DNA of 43,630 bases from the NCBI GenBank assembly GCA_029339195.1, contig JAPTJF010000502.1, positions 1-43,630 of the forward strand. Reading direction: 5' to 3'. The notes under the pieces were generated by a model. That model was given only the letters and a program-made list of their open reading frames with translations. It did no database searches and had not been told where the DNA came from. Below are positions 32,077-42,952 of the stretch, piece by piece. This DNA comes from Micractinium sp. NFX-FRZ (Eukaryota > Chlorophyta > Trebouxiophyceae > Chlorellales > Chlorellaceae). The translations under genes and the position numbers were made by a program. The stretch's first letter is position 1, and the number at the start of each line of letters is the position of its first letter.

Positions 32077-34905
32077 TCACGCCTCCTTCTTGGCCCCCTG
32101 CAGCTGCTGCCCGCGGCGGTGCTGCTTGGAGTAGCCGCGCAGAAGCTTAAAGGACCAGAGCTGCAGCGGGTAGGTGGGCAGCGGGGGATGCAGTCAAGAC
32201 ATGGACAGGTACCTTGCGCCAGGCGTGCACATGCGCCCACTGCTGCTGCTGCTGCTGCTGCCGCTGACACACTTGCACGTTGCACAGCTGGACAGTATCA
32301 GCGACCTACAGCACCGCGTCATAGCCACAACCTGCTTGCCAGCCTGCTTCTGCCCACCTCCCACCCCTGTCCCGCAATCAACCCATCTTGCACCCCTGCT
32401 GCAACCTTACACTTTCCCCCACTGCCCGCAATTAAACACTTGTCCCACTGCCCGCCCCCTCACCTGCGAGGCCACCATGCCGAGGGAGACGCAGGTGCCC
32501 ATGGTCACCCGCCACGCAGTGGGAATCAGGGTGCTCCTGCGGGGGAAGCACGGCGGTTGAGGGAACATGCACGCACAGTTGATTGCTGGCAAGACACAGC
32601 GAGAGGCGTCAGCCGGGGGCGCAATGTCCCTGGTGGCACAAGCAGCGGCAAGTAACGCTTTGGCCAGTCGGGCCGCCTGCCGGCCTTGCGTGGCCAGCAT
32701 GCTGGCTGCCCGGCTCGCGTGGCTGTGCACTGCTGGCCGCTGTGGCAGTGCCCCACCTGAACCAGAGCGTGTAGACAAACCAGGCCACGATGGGGGGCGC
32801 AATGACGCTGCGCACGCCAATGAACGCCACTGCACATATGGCATGCCAATATGATGTTTACTTATGAGGAGGCTGTGCAAGGCAGTCGGGGAGGGCCTCA
32901 GAAGTTGCATTGAACCACGGCACAGGACGGCACATGTAGTAGAAGCGCGGGCGTTCTGGCTCTTCTAAGCACACACTGTCTGCTCTCCACCACCCACTCA
33001 CCCGTGAAGAGCGGGCTGGTGTAGGTGAACACCTTGAAGGCCGCCTTGCTGTGGTGCCGCAGCTCCCTGCAGGGCATCAACGGGCAGAGCAGCACGTGTC
33101 AGCGAGCATGGGCGCTGCTGCACGGCCTGGGTTGGTGGCAGGGCACCGCCCAGCCCCTGCCCCACACTCTTTGATGGGGCTACCATGCCTGTGTTGCCAT
33201 CAGCTGACATCAGCAGCAGCGCAGTGGCCAGGCCGAGCGGGCGCACCGCTGCTTTGAGGCACGCTGGGGCACTGCACCTCCCCCAAGCAATGGTCAGAGC
33301 ACACACAAGCTACGCAGCTCACTTGGCGATGGTGAAGGTGTTGAACACGGGGCTTGTGACCTCGCCCATGAAGAACATGAGGATGCAGCTGATGGCGCCG
33401 TGCCCCGTCAGCAGGCAGCTGCAGGCAGGTTAGCAGGGGGAGGGAAGGGCGGGCAGGGGGAGACAGTGGGCACGTGCAGGGAAGGAAGCTCGACTTGCAG
33501 CGCAGTCGAGCTTCCTTCATGGGCGCAGGGTATGAGGCCGTACCAGCTCCCGGCAGACATTGCCAGGCGCGCTTGAAAGAACTGCCGGCAGGCTGCACTC
33601 ACCTTGGCAGAGCATGCATGCGTCATTTGACATGCTTGGCGGAGAGTTCAGCATGCGTGCAAGCACCGCCTTGTGCCCCTGTACCGCCCGGCCTGGCAGC
33701 CACCGTGCCAAAAGTCCTGAGCCCGTGCGAGGGAGTTCCCCTGAGGTCAGGAAAAATGTCTCACCCGCAAAGATAGATGGAGGAAATGATATGGTGGATG
33801 ATGAACACATAATCTGCGGAGAGGTAAGGAGGGGAGGGAAGCGTCTGTCGGCGGTGGTGCTCTGAAAGAAAGCAGTGACACACCAAGCAATGGGGACGCC
33901 TGGCCATTGCTCCCATGCCGCTTTCAACCGCGCAGCTCAGCAGCCTGGGTGCAGGGTGCCGGGAGGCAGCAAGCAACAGCAGCGAGAGGGCCAGCAGGGC
34001 AGTGAACCAGCAGCACAGGGCAGGCGGGCGGTTGAGTGAGTAGGCTGACGGTGCAAGATATGGACAGCAGTGCAAGCCAGCAGAGACACCAGAGGGGTGA
34101 ACAGTGGCAGCAGCGGCAGTGCAGGCTCACCGGTGGGTGTGAATGGCAGCAGGAAGAAAAGTGAGTCGGCCGCCATGTAGGCAAGGGAGAACTCATTCAG
34201 CAGCTTCTGCGGCAGATTGAGTTTTAAAATATCTGTCTTTGAGTGGGACAGGCGCATGTGTGCATGTGGGTACCGGTTTACTGGTAGACGGGCAGGGCCC
34301 ACAGTGGCGGCTGACTAACTGTGCGTGTATCAAACACCGCCCATAATACCATCAACCCCAGGCATTGCACAGTGACCCGCCCTGACGTGGCTTGCACAAG
34401 CCCAGGCCCGGCGGCCGGAGCGCACCTGCGGGTGTGTGTTGGGCAGGTCAAGGTGGAAGCCATGCCACTGCATGAGCTGCTCGTACCCGCCTGCAGCGCC
34501 CAGCAATGAACGCAAATGGGGAGCGCAGCCGTGAGGGTGGGCAGGGCAAGCAAGGCGCGAGGGGTGCCGCTGGAACCCGGTCCGGCCAAGACAGAGGCCC
34601 TGCAACCTGCCCGCCGGCCCGTCAGGCGGGCGGCGCCGCGCCCTGGCAAGGCCCTGCCCGCCCGGCCCCCCTCGCTCACCCAGCGAGATGAGCAGGCCGT
34701 GCACGCTGGACATGCAGCATGAGGAGAGGACCGCCGCCTTATGCGTGTCCACCCCCACCACGTAGCGCCAGAAGGGCAGGGAGGCCAGGAAGATGGCGCC
34801 GAAGAAGAGCGTGAAGGCGGGGACCTCGCGCCAGGCGGCACCCACGAACGGCTCGGAAGCCGCGCTCACTGCCTCCAACGCCTCATGCAGCCGATGTACC
34901 AACAT
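32077..34905 (-). CDS. TLC (TRAM-LAG1-CLN8) domain membrane protein, 268 aa
   Basis: Nine minus-strand exons: 34905-34680, 34490-34426, 34206-34131, 33813-33765, 33418-33323, 33066-33002, 32829-32757, 32536-32464, 32160-32077; all phases agree. The protein has several hydrophobic segments: FTLFFGAIFLASLPFWRYVV, AVLSSCCMSSVHGLLIS, LAYMAADSLFFLLPF, YVFIIHHIISSIYL, GAISCILMFFMGEV, PPIVAWFVYTLWF and GTCVSLGMVAS. The arrangement of YMAADSLFFLL, DYVFIIHH and GEVTSPVFN is that of the TMEM56/TLCD group of TLC proteins, which are linked to membrane lipid metabolism or sensing; the reaction is not known. It ends KKEA, which fits a KKxx endoplasmic-reticulum retrieval signal. The LAG1 motif of ceramide synthases is not apparent, so I do not call it one. 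It is divergent from the TDRD3-like gene. Confidence 0.85.
33481..33518. repeat. Perfect 15-base inverted repeat in TLC intron 4
   Basis: GAAGGAAGCTCGACT at 33481-33495 and its exact reverse complement at 33504-33518 are separated by eight bases (TGCAGCGC). It can form a stable hairpin in DNA or in the pre-mRNA. Confidence 0.97.
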
Positions 34906-35417
34906 GGTGGGTGACTGGCGACCCTGCTGTGCTAGCCGCTGCTGACTGGCGGGTGAGAATTAGGCCGCAGGCGCTCGTCAAACGGGCCAACAGGTTGAGG
35001 TGGTGGCTGGCGGCGGCGGCGGAGCTGCGTGGGGAGGGTGCCGGACGGTCGAGCCGAAAAGTTGCCGGCTGGAACTGCCTCTGAGCAGCTGGCTGAGGCG
35101 CCCGGGGCGTCCCAACCGCTCGAATTTCGCAGGGTTGGGGCAAGTTTGGCGGGTTGGCTGCGGAAGTGGAGGTTCGTCAGCTCCGTTCCAGTCAATTATA
35201 AGGTGCGGTGGCGCCTCCGGACTGCGCAAACCTCCGAGCAAGCTTAGCCGACTGTGACAGGGCCAAAAGCGCAGCACGTGCAGCACGAGAAAATGCAGGC
35301 TCCTCTGGGCGCTTCAACTGAAATCAAGGGTATTTGAGACGTCCTGAGTTATAGAGCGCAGTTTGTGAGCTTGCGAGCTTGCGAGCTTGCGAGCTTGCGA
35401 GCTTGCGAGCAGGCAAG
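34906..35417. promoter_or_regulatory. Divergent promoter, TLC and TDRD3-like genes
   Basis: The two start codons are 512 bases apart. No TATA box or other named element is recognised. The tandem octamer next to the plus-strand start is listed separately. Confidence 0.55.
35367..35410 (+). repeat. Tandem octamer GAGCTTGC in 5' UTR
   Basis: Five and a half perfect copies of GAGCTTGC end eight bases before the ATG of the TDRD3-like gene. Confidence 0.95.
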
Positions 35418-38400
35418 ATGGCGTTTGCGGCAGCGCTTGCTCGTCTCGCTGATGACGGTTGGAGCCTGGACGATCAGGTAAGCTTCTCTGTTACGACGGG
35501 CATGCAGCGCATTGACCCGCCCCGCCGCCCTGGCTGGCTGCCGCTGCCGCTGCTGCTGCCGCCGCTGCGGTCCCTCTGCGGTCCCGCCCCGTGCCCCCGA
35601 CCTCCAACAAAAGCCTGCCCAATTGCAGGCCGCCACTGCGTATCTGGAGGCAGAGCTGGGTGAGGCGGCAGGGCACGTGCAGGTGCAGCAGGCGCTGCTG
35701 AATGCCGATCTCAAGCAGGTGTGCAGAGGCGCCGCTTGCGCAGGGCAGGCATCCTGGGGCAGCGACAACACCTGTGGGTGCACAACTTATGACAGATAGT
35801 GGGTTGCAGCAAAGGGCGTATTTTTTTCCTTCAAATCTGCGTGGCACTGTGCACCATCGTCGGCTCGCTCCCTGCGCCCGTTCGACTGCACCATCGGCTG
35901 AGCTTCCTGCCGCTGCCACGCCACCTCCCAACAGGTTGGCGCCGCCTGCCTGCCGGACGACGTGAACCGGGCAGACAGCAAGAAGCTGGCGGGGCCGCTG
36001 GTGCTGCAAGTCAGGTGGGCGCATACTATAAGGGTGAAATCGAAAGATCCTGGCTAGCTGGCACGACCTGCTTGAGATATGTAGGGCTGGCGTGGAGCAG
36101 GGCGCATGTGGGCAGTGGGCAGGCGACGCCCTGAAGCCTCCCTCTTCTTACCCACCTGCCCGCCTTCCTACCCCTGTACCCCAAGCCCCCCAACCCACCC
36201 GGCAGCTCCGTGCTGGACATCTCGCAGCCCAGCCGCGCCAGCGGCGACAGCGAGCGCAAGGGGCGCATCCTGAGGCTCAAGCTGACGGATGGCAAGCACT
36301 CGTGCGTGGGCGTCGAGTTCCAGCCGCTGCCCTTTCAGATGGAGCAGGTGTGTGGTGGCGGACGGGCAGGTGGCTGGGACAGCTGGCAGTTGCACTGGTG
36401 GTTGGGGTAGGGGACCTCAAGTTCAGAAGTGCGGGTGGGCGCGAGTCCGTGCACCCCCCTTCTCCACAGCACCTGCCGCGCAAGTGCCCTTTGCGCGCCG
36501 TTGCTTCATGACCTGGATATCTTCGCACGCAGAGCTGCCTCAAAGATTGTTGCACGTTTGACCCGCAATGTGCCTTGCCACTCCTGAACCTTGTTTTTCA
36601 CCTGCCCACCTGCCCACCCATCTCCCTGCCACCCCCTCTGCCTGCACGCCCCTGCCTGCAGCTGTGCCCGGGCACCAAGGTCCGGCTGCGCAACGTCACC
36701 GTGCGCGTGGGGGTGCTGCTGCTGGAGCCCCGCTGCCTGGAGCTGCTGGGCGGGCGGGTGGAGATGCTGGCAGAGGCTTGGGAGGTCCTGCAGAAGTATG
36801 GAGGCACGGCTGTGGAGCGCGCAGGTGTGTGTGTGTGTGTGTGGTGCAGGTGTGGGGCAGGTTGCAGACTGAGCGCGTCAAGGGGCACGCTGCGCAAAGG
36901 TGCAGACTGGTGTGGGAGGCGCTGGTGTGCGCAGGCTTCGCAAGGTGGGCAGCACAAAGAGGGGACATTTGTACTTGGCCAGGCTCGGCAGGGCTCTTCC
37001 ACCTTCCGGCAACTTGAGGTGGTGGGTGTTTCAGTGCTCCTTCAAGCTGAAAGGCAGTCATGTCTTGCCTGCCGCCCCGTCTGCAGACGGCGCCGACGTC
37101 GACAAGCCTCCCTCCTTCCGAGTGTTCGATCCAAAGCTGGCCAAGTACGGCAGCAGGCGGGGGGCGGGGGCGGCAAGGGCACAAGCCGCAGGGCCCTCCA
37201 GCACAGCGCCGGCGGCAGCACCAGGAGCGCAGCAGGCACCAGCCCAGCAGGCGCAGCAGGCTCAGCCACAGCAGCAGCGGGGCACGCGGCGGGGCTTCCA
37301 GCCATATCAGCCCCCAGTGGCACGGCAGCAGCAGCTGGACGAGCAGCCACAGCAGCGTGCAAGTGCTCCAGCGCAAGCGCCTGCTGCACCTGGCCGTCAG
37401 CAGGGGCGGGGGAGGGGCGGCGCGCCGGCTCAGCAGCGTGACCAGCAAGCAGTTGCTGCCCCGCAGGCACCACCGCCTGCACCGCCGGCGGGGCTCGCAG
37501 CCTCGGCAGGGGCACCTGTCGCGGCAGCGCAGCAGCCACAGCAGGCAGCAGCCGCACAGAAGTTGCTGGGCCGCCTGCAAGTGGAGGAGGTGAGGTTGTG
37601 GCCAGCTGCTGCCTGCTGCGTGACTAGCTGCCGCCATGTGCAGTGTTGCTGTGCTGAGATCAATCCGTGCTAGTTCCAGCGGCATCAAATGCACCCCTGT
37701 CAGCTGGCCGTGTTTAGTGACTAATTCTTGCGCTGTGCAGGGGCGGTTTGGGCGCGGCCAGCGGCGGGGCCGGCGCAGCCGCTTCGACGACGAAGAAGGT
37801 GGGGCTCGGCTGCTGACTTGCACAGTATGAGGTGCACTCTGCTGCAGCCAAGGTGCCTGGCACTCTGTGATTTCACATGTCAAGATTCGGCATCGTTTAC
37901 CTCTTGATGTACTTGCGCGCGTGTCGCAGATGATGGGAGCATGACGCTTGAAGAGTGGGAGGCAAAGCAGCGGGCACAGCGGGCAGGCGGTACTGCTGTC
38001 CAACAGGCGCAGCAGCAGGCGCAGCAGCAGCCACTGTCAGATGAAGAACTGGCACGGCAGCTGCAGCGGCAGTTGGATTTGGAGGCGGCGCAGGAGTGGG
38101 GAGCCCAGCAGCCACAGGTGGGTGGGTGGGCGGGCGGGTGGGGATGATTCTGGGCAGCCTCAGGTGGGGTTCGGGAAGCAAACCTACTGCGGGACTAGGG
38201 AGTTGCGCCCCCGCAGGTGGTTGTGGCGGCAGGGACGGCTGGTGCCTACCAATTTGGCCGTCCTGCTGGCTCATCATCCACTCGCCCTCTTGCTGGCCAA
38301 CAGCTGCTCACTCCTCTCCGCCCCGTCCTGCCCTGACCTGACCATTGCGACTGTCCCTGCTCACTGCCCCCCGCCCCGGCCCGCCCGCCCCCCTGCCCCG

Positions 38401-38642
38401 CCATTGGCACCTTCCTAGTGTGCACCAGCACTGTCCGCTGCAATCAAAGCTGCCAACCCCTTTTTTTCCCACATGCTCATGCGTCCTCTCTGCTGCAGGT
38501 CACAAACCTGGCCGCCGCGCTGTTCACATTCGAGCGCGGAGACAGCGAGGGGGCAGACTACGGCGGGCGGGGTGGACGTGGAGGCCGCGGCGGTGGGCGG
38601 AGAGGCGGCGGGGGCCGCGGGCGCGGGCGGGGGCGTTACTGA
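35418..38642 (+). CDS. TDRD3/RMI1-type OB-fold protein with RGG tail, 475 aa
   Basis: Nine exons: 35418-35477, 35629-35718, 35935-36014, 36206-36347, 36662-36824, 37087-37589, 37741-37798, 37930-38117, 38499-38642. The N-terminal ~165 residues follow the DUF1767/OB-fold of TDRD3 and RMI1: LADDGWSLDD, ALLNADLKQVG, CLPDDVNRA, LAGPLVLQV, GRILRLKLTDGKHSCVGVEF, PGTKVRLRNV and LELLGGRVEMLAEAWE. In animals this domain binds and activates type IA topoisomerase (TOP3-beta for TDRD3, TOP3-alpha for RMI1). The order and the LTDG..CVGVEF segment look closer to TDRD3. A long A, Q and P rich region follows, then SMTLEEWEAKQRAQR and a C-terminal RGG box (GGRGGRGGRGGGRRGGGG), an RNA-binding feature. No Tudor domain is seen. 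The predicted role is a scaffold for a topoisomerase 3 acting on RNA or DNA. Confidence 0.85.
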
Positions 38643-39011
38643 GGGGATGAAGGCGGCCAGCTGTGGACCTAGTCTGTTGACATGTTAGTGCTTGGTACCT
38701 TTACTTCGTTCATTTGTTAAACACTGAAGCATGGAGTGAGGATTGTGGTATCTGTGAAAGCCAAATGGGCATTTGAATGGCAGCATGCATGCCGTAGGCT
38801 GGCACTGCAGATCGGCGCTCATTGGACCACTCGTCTCCCATGGACTCATACTAGTAATGCTGTGGCTTTTCGCAGGTAGGCAACAGCTGATCGCTAACGT
38901 TTCACATTCTCCTTGCAAATAATCTTGTCCGCCGGCCTTCGCAGGCCTCGCTCACGTTGGGAGACCCCGCAGACGGCACGCGCACCGCCGCTTTTCGCCT
39001 CGGAGGCGGCC
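38643..39011. other. Intergenic between TDRD3-like and RINGv genes
   Basis: No gene is visible in 369 bases; the two genes are on the same strand. It holds the 3' UTR of one and the promoter and 5' UTR of the other. An in-frame ATG at 38913 could extend the RINGv protein. Confidence 0.5.
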
Positions 39012-40259
39012 ATGTCGTCCAACGAGAACGAGCTTCAGTGCCGGTTCTGCCGGGAGGGAGCATTTGCGGCCCCCCGCGGGCTGGCGGACGCACTGGTCTC
39101 GCCCTGCGCCTGCCGCGGCACCCAAGGGCTCATCCACCTCAGGTGTGTGCTTGGCTTGACGCTTGCAGTCCATGGCCTTGCATGAGAACAGAGGCCTTGG
39201 AACGTGGTTGAGTGGGTGATGCGCCATGCATCCTGACAGCAACTTACCCACCGCCGCCCACCCGCCGGTGGTGACCCTTCAGCTGCCGCCACTAGTCACA
39301 ACCTGACCGGTTGTCTGCTGTCCACACCTCCCACACCCAATGCCCCTCGCAGTTGCCTGCACAACTGGCAGCTGGAGCAGGCGCGGCGGCAGCAGGACCC
39401 CAGCGTCTGCGCCACCTGCCGCGTGAGGTACAGCGTGCCGGCGGCTCAGTGGCAGGCGCTGGCGGCAGCCGGCGTGATCACCGGGGCAGAGCGGGTGCAA
39501 GTGGAGGTTCAGCAGGTGCTGTCCCTTTGGCAGCCGCTGCAGGCGCAGGCGCAGGGGCAGGAGCAGGTGCAGGCGCAGGTGCAGGCGGCAGCACGAGCTC
39601 AAGTGCAGGGGCATGCCAATGTGCAGGCTCAGCAGCAGGCCGCCGCATTTTTCGCAAGCATCGGCATGACGGCCTTCACCACGATGGCTGCTCAGTGGCG
39701 CGTGCTGCCAGTGATTGAAGAGATGAGCACGCTGCTGCTGGATGGCCCCAACTTGCTGCCCTGGACCACTCGCCTGGCAGCTTCCGCTGTCTATTCTGCC
39801 TGCTGGGCAGGTGCTCTGCTGTACGGGGCGGCGCAGATGGGCGGCTGGCGCGCGGTGCAGCAGCTCTGGCAGCAGAAGGTCTGGCCGGTTGCTGGGCAGA
39901 CTGCCGAGCTGGCTGCCTGGCTGGCCATGGCTGTGCTGCTGCAGCGCAACGTCGGAATCATCTTCAGCGGCGTCGTGAGCACCTCCGGCGTGCTCAGTGT
40001 GGTGAAGCGGGCCTCGACAGGGGCAGCTGATGCAGCTGTGCTGTTCACGCGCGCTGTGCTGTCCTACCACCTGGCCTCCATCAACGCCCTTCCGCGTGGC
40101 CTCACCTGTGTGGCTCACTGCGTGTACGGCACCTCTTCCCTGCGCCACATCGCCAGCATCTGGCGCAGCAGGCGCCCAGGTCCGTCCTGGGTGACGTCGG
40201 CAATGGACAGGATAGAAGCACTTGCCGCGACAGTGAGTTATGTCAATCTTTTTGCTTAA
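39012..40259 (+). CDS. RINGv (MARCH-type) membrane E3 ubiquitin ligase, 345 aa
   Basis: Two exons, 39012-39142 and 39353-40259, join in phase 2. The N-terminus has a complete C4HC3 RING-variant finger: C10-x2-C13, C32-x-C34, H42-x2-C45 and C63-x2-C66, with W49 after the second pair as in the family. It is followed by a Q, A and V rich low-complexity stretch (QAQAQGQEQVQAQVQ), then hydrophobic segments (TRLAASAVYSACWAGALLYG, ELAAWLAMAVLLQ, IIFSGVVSTSGVLSVV) that suggest a multi-pass membrane protein. Such proteins attach ubiquitin to membrane targets; none can be inferred here. The start was chosen as MSSNENELQCRFC, just before the finger. A strong donor (ACA|GTGAGT) at 40232 shortly before the TAA means the true C-terminus may instead come from downstream exons. 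Confidence 0.85.
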
Positions 40260-42422
40260 GATTTGCCCGTATTTCTTCCTTGGTGGTTCGTGGCCTCATT
40301 TGCAGCCTGACAGCACAGCAGCTGTGTGCACCCTCATTGCTGTAGCCACAATCCGTCCGTCCGTGGATGTGTTTTGGCTGTGTGCGCCCATACTCTTTTC
40401 CTCCCGCTCCTTCCTCTGGCCTCCCACGCCTTGCAGAGAACTGTGCACAAGCAGTGCAAGCATATTTGCTCACACTTTTGTGCGCCACAAAGCCGCTCCC
40501 TTCCCTCCAACTGCAAACAGTCCGTCCTGCTCTTTCTTGCCTTTCCCTCCTTATGTCATTGCCGATTTAAAGGAAGTAGGCCAACGTATAAGGTGCAGCA
40601 CCGGAGGCTGGACCTGAATGCAAGCAGGGACAGCATCATGGATGCATGAGGGCGTGCATGCTGTTACACAATCTGGCTGCTACTGACTGGCATAAGCTAG
40701 GCCACGCACCCACATGGCCGTGAACTACTGGCGCCACCTCTCTGACCCGGTCTGGGGGGCGTACATCTCCCACTGCAGTCATATGACACCCACTCTCAAG
40801 CCCAGGCGCAGTCACCTGGCGGTGCATGAGGATGTGCAGCGAACATGCGCACCGCTGCGCTGTGCCTGGCCCGTGCGCAGCGCACCGTGGGTGCGACCCT
40901 GCCTGTGCCGTTGGTGCGCCAGGTGCTGGCCGCAGAGTTGTTGCATCTCTCCCCCCCCTTGCTGGGCCCTCGCACACCGACCATGCACAGCACACATGTG
41001 TGTGGCGGGCACGCTGCCAGCGTGAGCGGCGGCGGTGGCAAGGCGAGGCCGACCCGCCACAAACCACAGCTTTTTCGCATGGGATCACTTCTAGCGCTCA
41101 GCATTGCCGTTCGGACATCAACTGGGCAAGAAACGGCTACCGAACGCATAACTTGATGAGCTCTGTCTCGCCCGTTCCCTAGCTTGATAGCTTGCGGTCC
41201 GGCCGGCACCTACCAAACCAGCATGTGAGCAGCACGGGCCTTCAAGCCGCAGCCTGTTCAATGGCGAGCCCAAGTGGCGAGCCCAAGTGGCGACGCTGCC
41301 AGGGTGCTTCAAGCAGGTTGGCGAAATTTGCGTTGGAAGGACGTGGCGGGGCGCGACAGGGGTGGCCCACTTGCTGTGGCTGCTGGGAGGGACCCGTGCC
41401 CTGCCGCTCACCGGCGGGTGCCACCTCCGTGGTGGCGACGGACTGCAGGGGCGGCCCAGTCTGGCCAGTCTGGTAGCCCTCGTGCCATGCCTGACTTTAG
41501 TTGGAAGTGCGCTGTTGCAGGGTCCATCGCCTGCCTGCATGCATCCACATGGATGCCGCCCGCTCGCTCCCCGCCACCCGTCGCTGTCACAGATTATTTC
41601 CACTGCTGGCGGGGGAGTGCTCCGTCCTGCCCATCAAATACTTACTTTGAGGCAGGTGCGTGTTGAGCACACTTTTGCTGTGTGTTGCCAGCCTCGTGGT
41701 GCTGCCCAGCACGGCAGCTGCGGGCGCCCTGCGTCAAGTGGGGCGAGGGGTGGACGTGGGAGTGAGGGAGTGAAGAAGTGAGTGTGCTCTGCTGCTTTAT
41801 GCCAGGTAGACAACGCCGCTTTTCTGTTCCCTGCACATACCAAGACGTTTACGCTTATGGCTGGTGCAGGTCAGGGGCGCCGCCACCTCGTGATTCATGG
41901 GTGCTGGGTGCATGTTGCACTACGGGTAGGTGCTGTAGCCAGTGGTGTAATGTCGAGTTGAGGGAATGGCCTGTGCCGCTGATTGTTTGCCGCCCATCTT
42001 GCCGCTGCAGCTTAGTGTTGCGCTTGGCTGCACCCACATCGCCTGCACCCTTGCCATCAGCATTGCATCTTATTCGTCCCCCTGTCCCTGCCCTCCTGCC
42101 CCACAGGCTTGTATCTGCTGCATCTCATACACTCATCTCCCCAGCTGTTGGCGCCTGGATGACTTGCTTGGATTCAGGCTCAGGCCTTGCAGCCGCTGTG
42201 CTGGCAAGTGAAGCTCAGCCGGCTCCCGTGCGGCACCGCTGTAGGGTTTCGGGTCAGGGTTTTAAACCCTAATCCTATTGGCTCCCGTGCGGCACCGCTG
42301 TTGGCCGGCGCTGCCCGTGCCCGCAGTTTGCTGGCTGCCGCGGTGTGGGCGATGGTGTCAGCGCGCTGAGAGCCAGGGGATCGGGGCCCTGAGAGCCTGG
42401 AGGCTTGGCGCGTGCGCTGCAG
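40260..42422. other. Unresolved region, possible upstream exons
   Basis: About 2.2 kb in which I cannot build a confident gene. Exon-like plus-strand pieces with acceptor and donor exist: 41593-41655 (IISTAGGGVLRPAHQILTLR, flanked by CACAG and GTGCGT) and 41695-41740 (LVVLPSTAAAGALRQ). An ATG at 40844 opens MRTAALCLARAQRTVGATLP, which resembles a targeting peptide. These may belong to the gene whose last exons are at 42423-42952 or to a longer form of the RINGv gene. Phases could not be made consistent across the whole region. Confidence 0.35.
42221..42301. repeat. 22-base direct repeats flanking telomere-like sequence
   Basis: GGCTCCCGTGCGGCACCGCT followed by GT occurs at 42221-42242 and again at 42280-42301. 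The 37 bases between them contain TAGGGTTT, AGGGTTTT and AAACCCTAA, which match the plant/green-algal telomere unit TTTAGGG in both orientations. Confidence 0.85.
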
Positions 42423-42952
42423 GCTGTCGTGGCACGCTTTGCCCTTCCAGTCATGCCAACTTCTGGGCACCTGGCACCTGAGGGTGTGCGTCGCCTGCTC
42501 TCGGCAGTCGTGTCATATGACAGACGTATGCATACGTCTCACCCTTGGACTGTGCCTCGCCTGGGGCTGTTCTGTCTCAGGCACTGTCGTTTTGAGCACG
42601 CCCGCTGTTGACGGCCCCACTCATTCTGTCTTTTGTGCTTGTAGAGATTGTGCTGCAAAGCGTGGCCACTGTCGGTGGCCTTGCACTCTGGCTTATTCCT
42701 ATTGTAAGCATGCCAGTTGCAACACAAGAATGGGAGGTCAATGCAGACATTCAAACACGAGGAGTGGGCTGTTCAAGATGCTTGGCAGTAGTTCAACAAT
42801 CAATATGGTGGCAGCTATTTCAGGCGGCGAACAGCTCGACTGGGTTCACCAACAGCAAACCGCGTGGTCAGGCCGTGAAGGCCTTGCGGGCTATCTTTGC
42901 CGCAGGAGGGCCACAACAGGCAGGCTGGCCAGTGCACTCATCACTGTCATAA
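42423..42952 (+). CDS. Last exons of an unidentified, probably membrane, protein (partial)
   Basis: Three plus-strand exons fit together: 42423-42525, 42645-42703 and about 42820-42952. The first follows a CTGCAG acceptor and reads AVVARFALPVMPTSG, EGVRRLLSAVVSYDR. It ends in phase 1 with a GTATGC donor. The second (after TTGTAG) reads QIVLQSVATVGGLALWLIPI and has a perfect GTAAGC donor. The third follows TTTCAG and reads AANSSTGFTNSKPRGQAVKA to a TAA. The second exon could be a membrane segment. I do not recognise the family. The upstream exons were not resolved. The last ~60 bases overlap the coding end of the minus-strand gene, so one of the two ends may be wrong. Confidence 0.4.

Noticed and set aside
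32077..34905. Ceramide synthase (LAG1/LASS)
   Set aside because: The TLC fold is present but the double-histidine LAG1 motif of ceramide synthases is not apparent, and the protein is short.
40714..41781. Several 90-160 residue open frames on both strands
   Set aside because: None has a domain or consistent splice phases, and composition is similar in all frames, so they are not annotated as genes.
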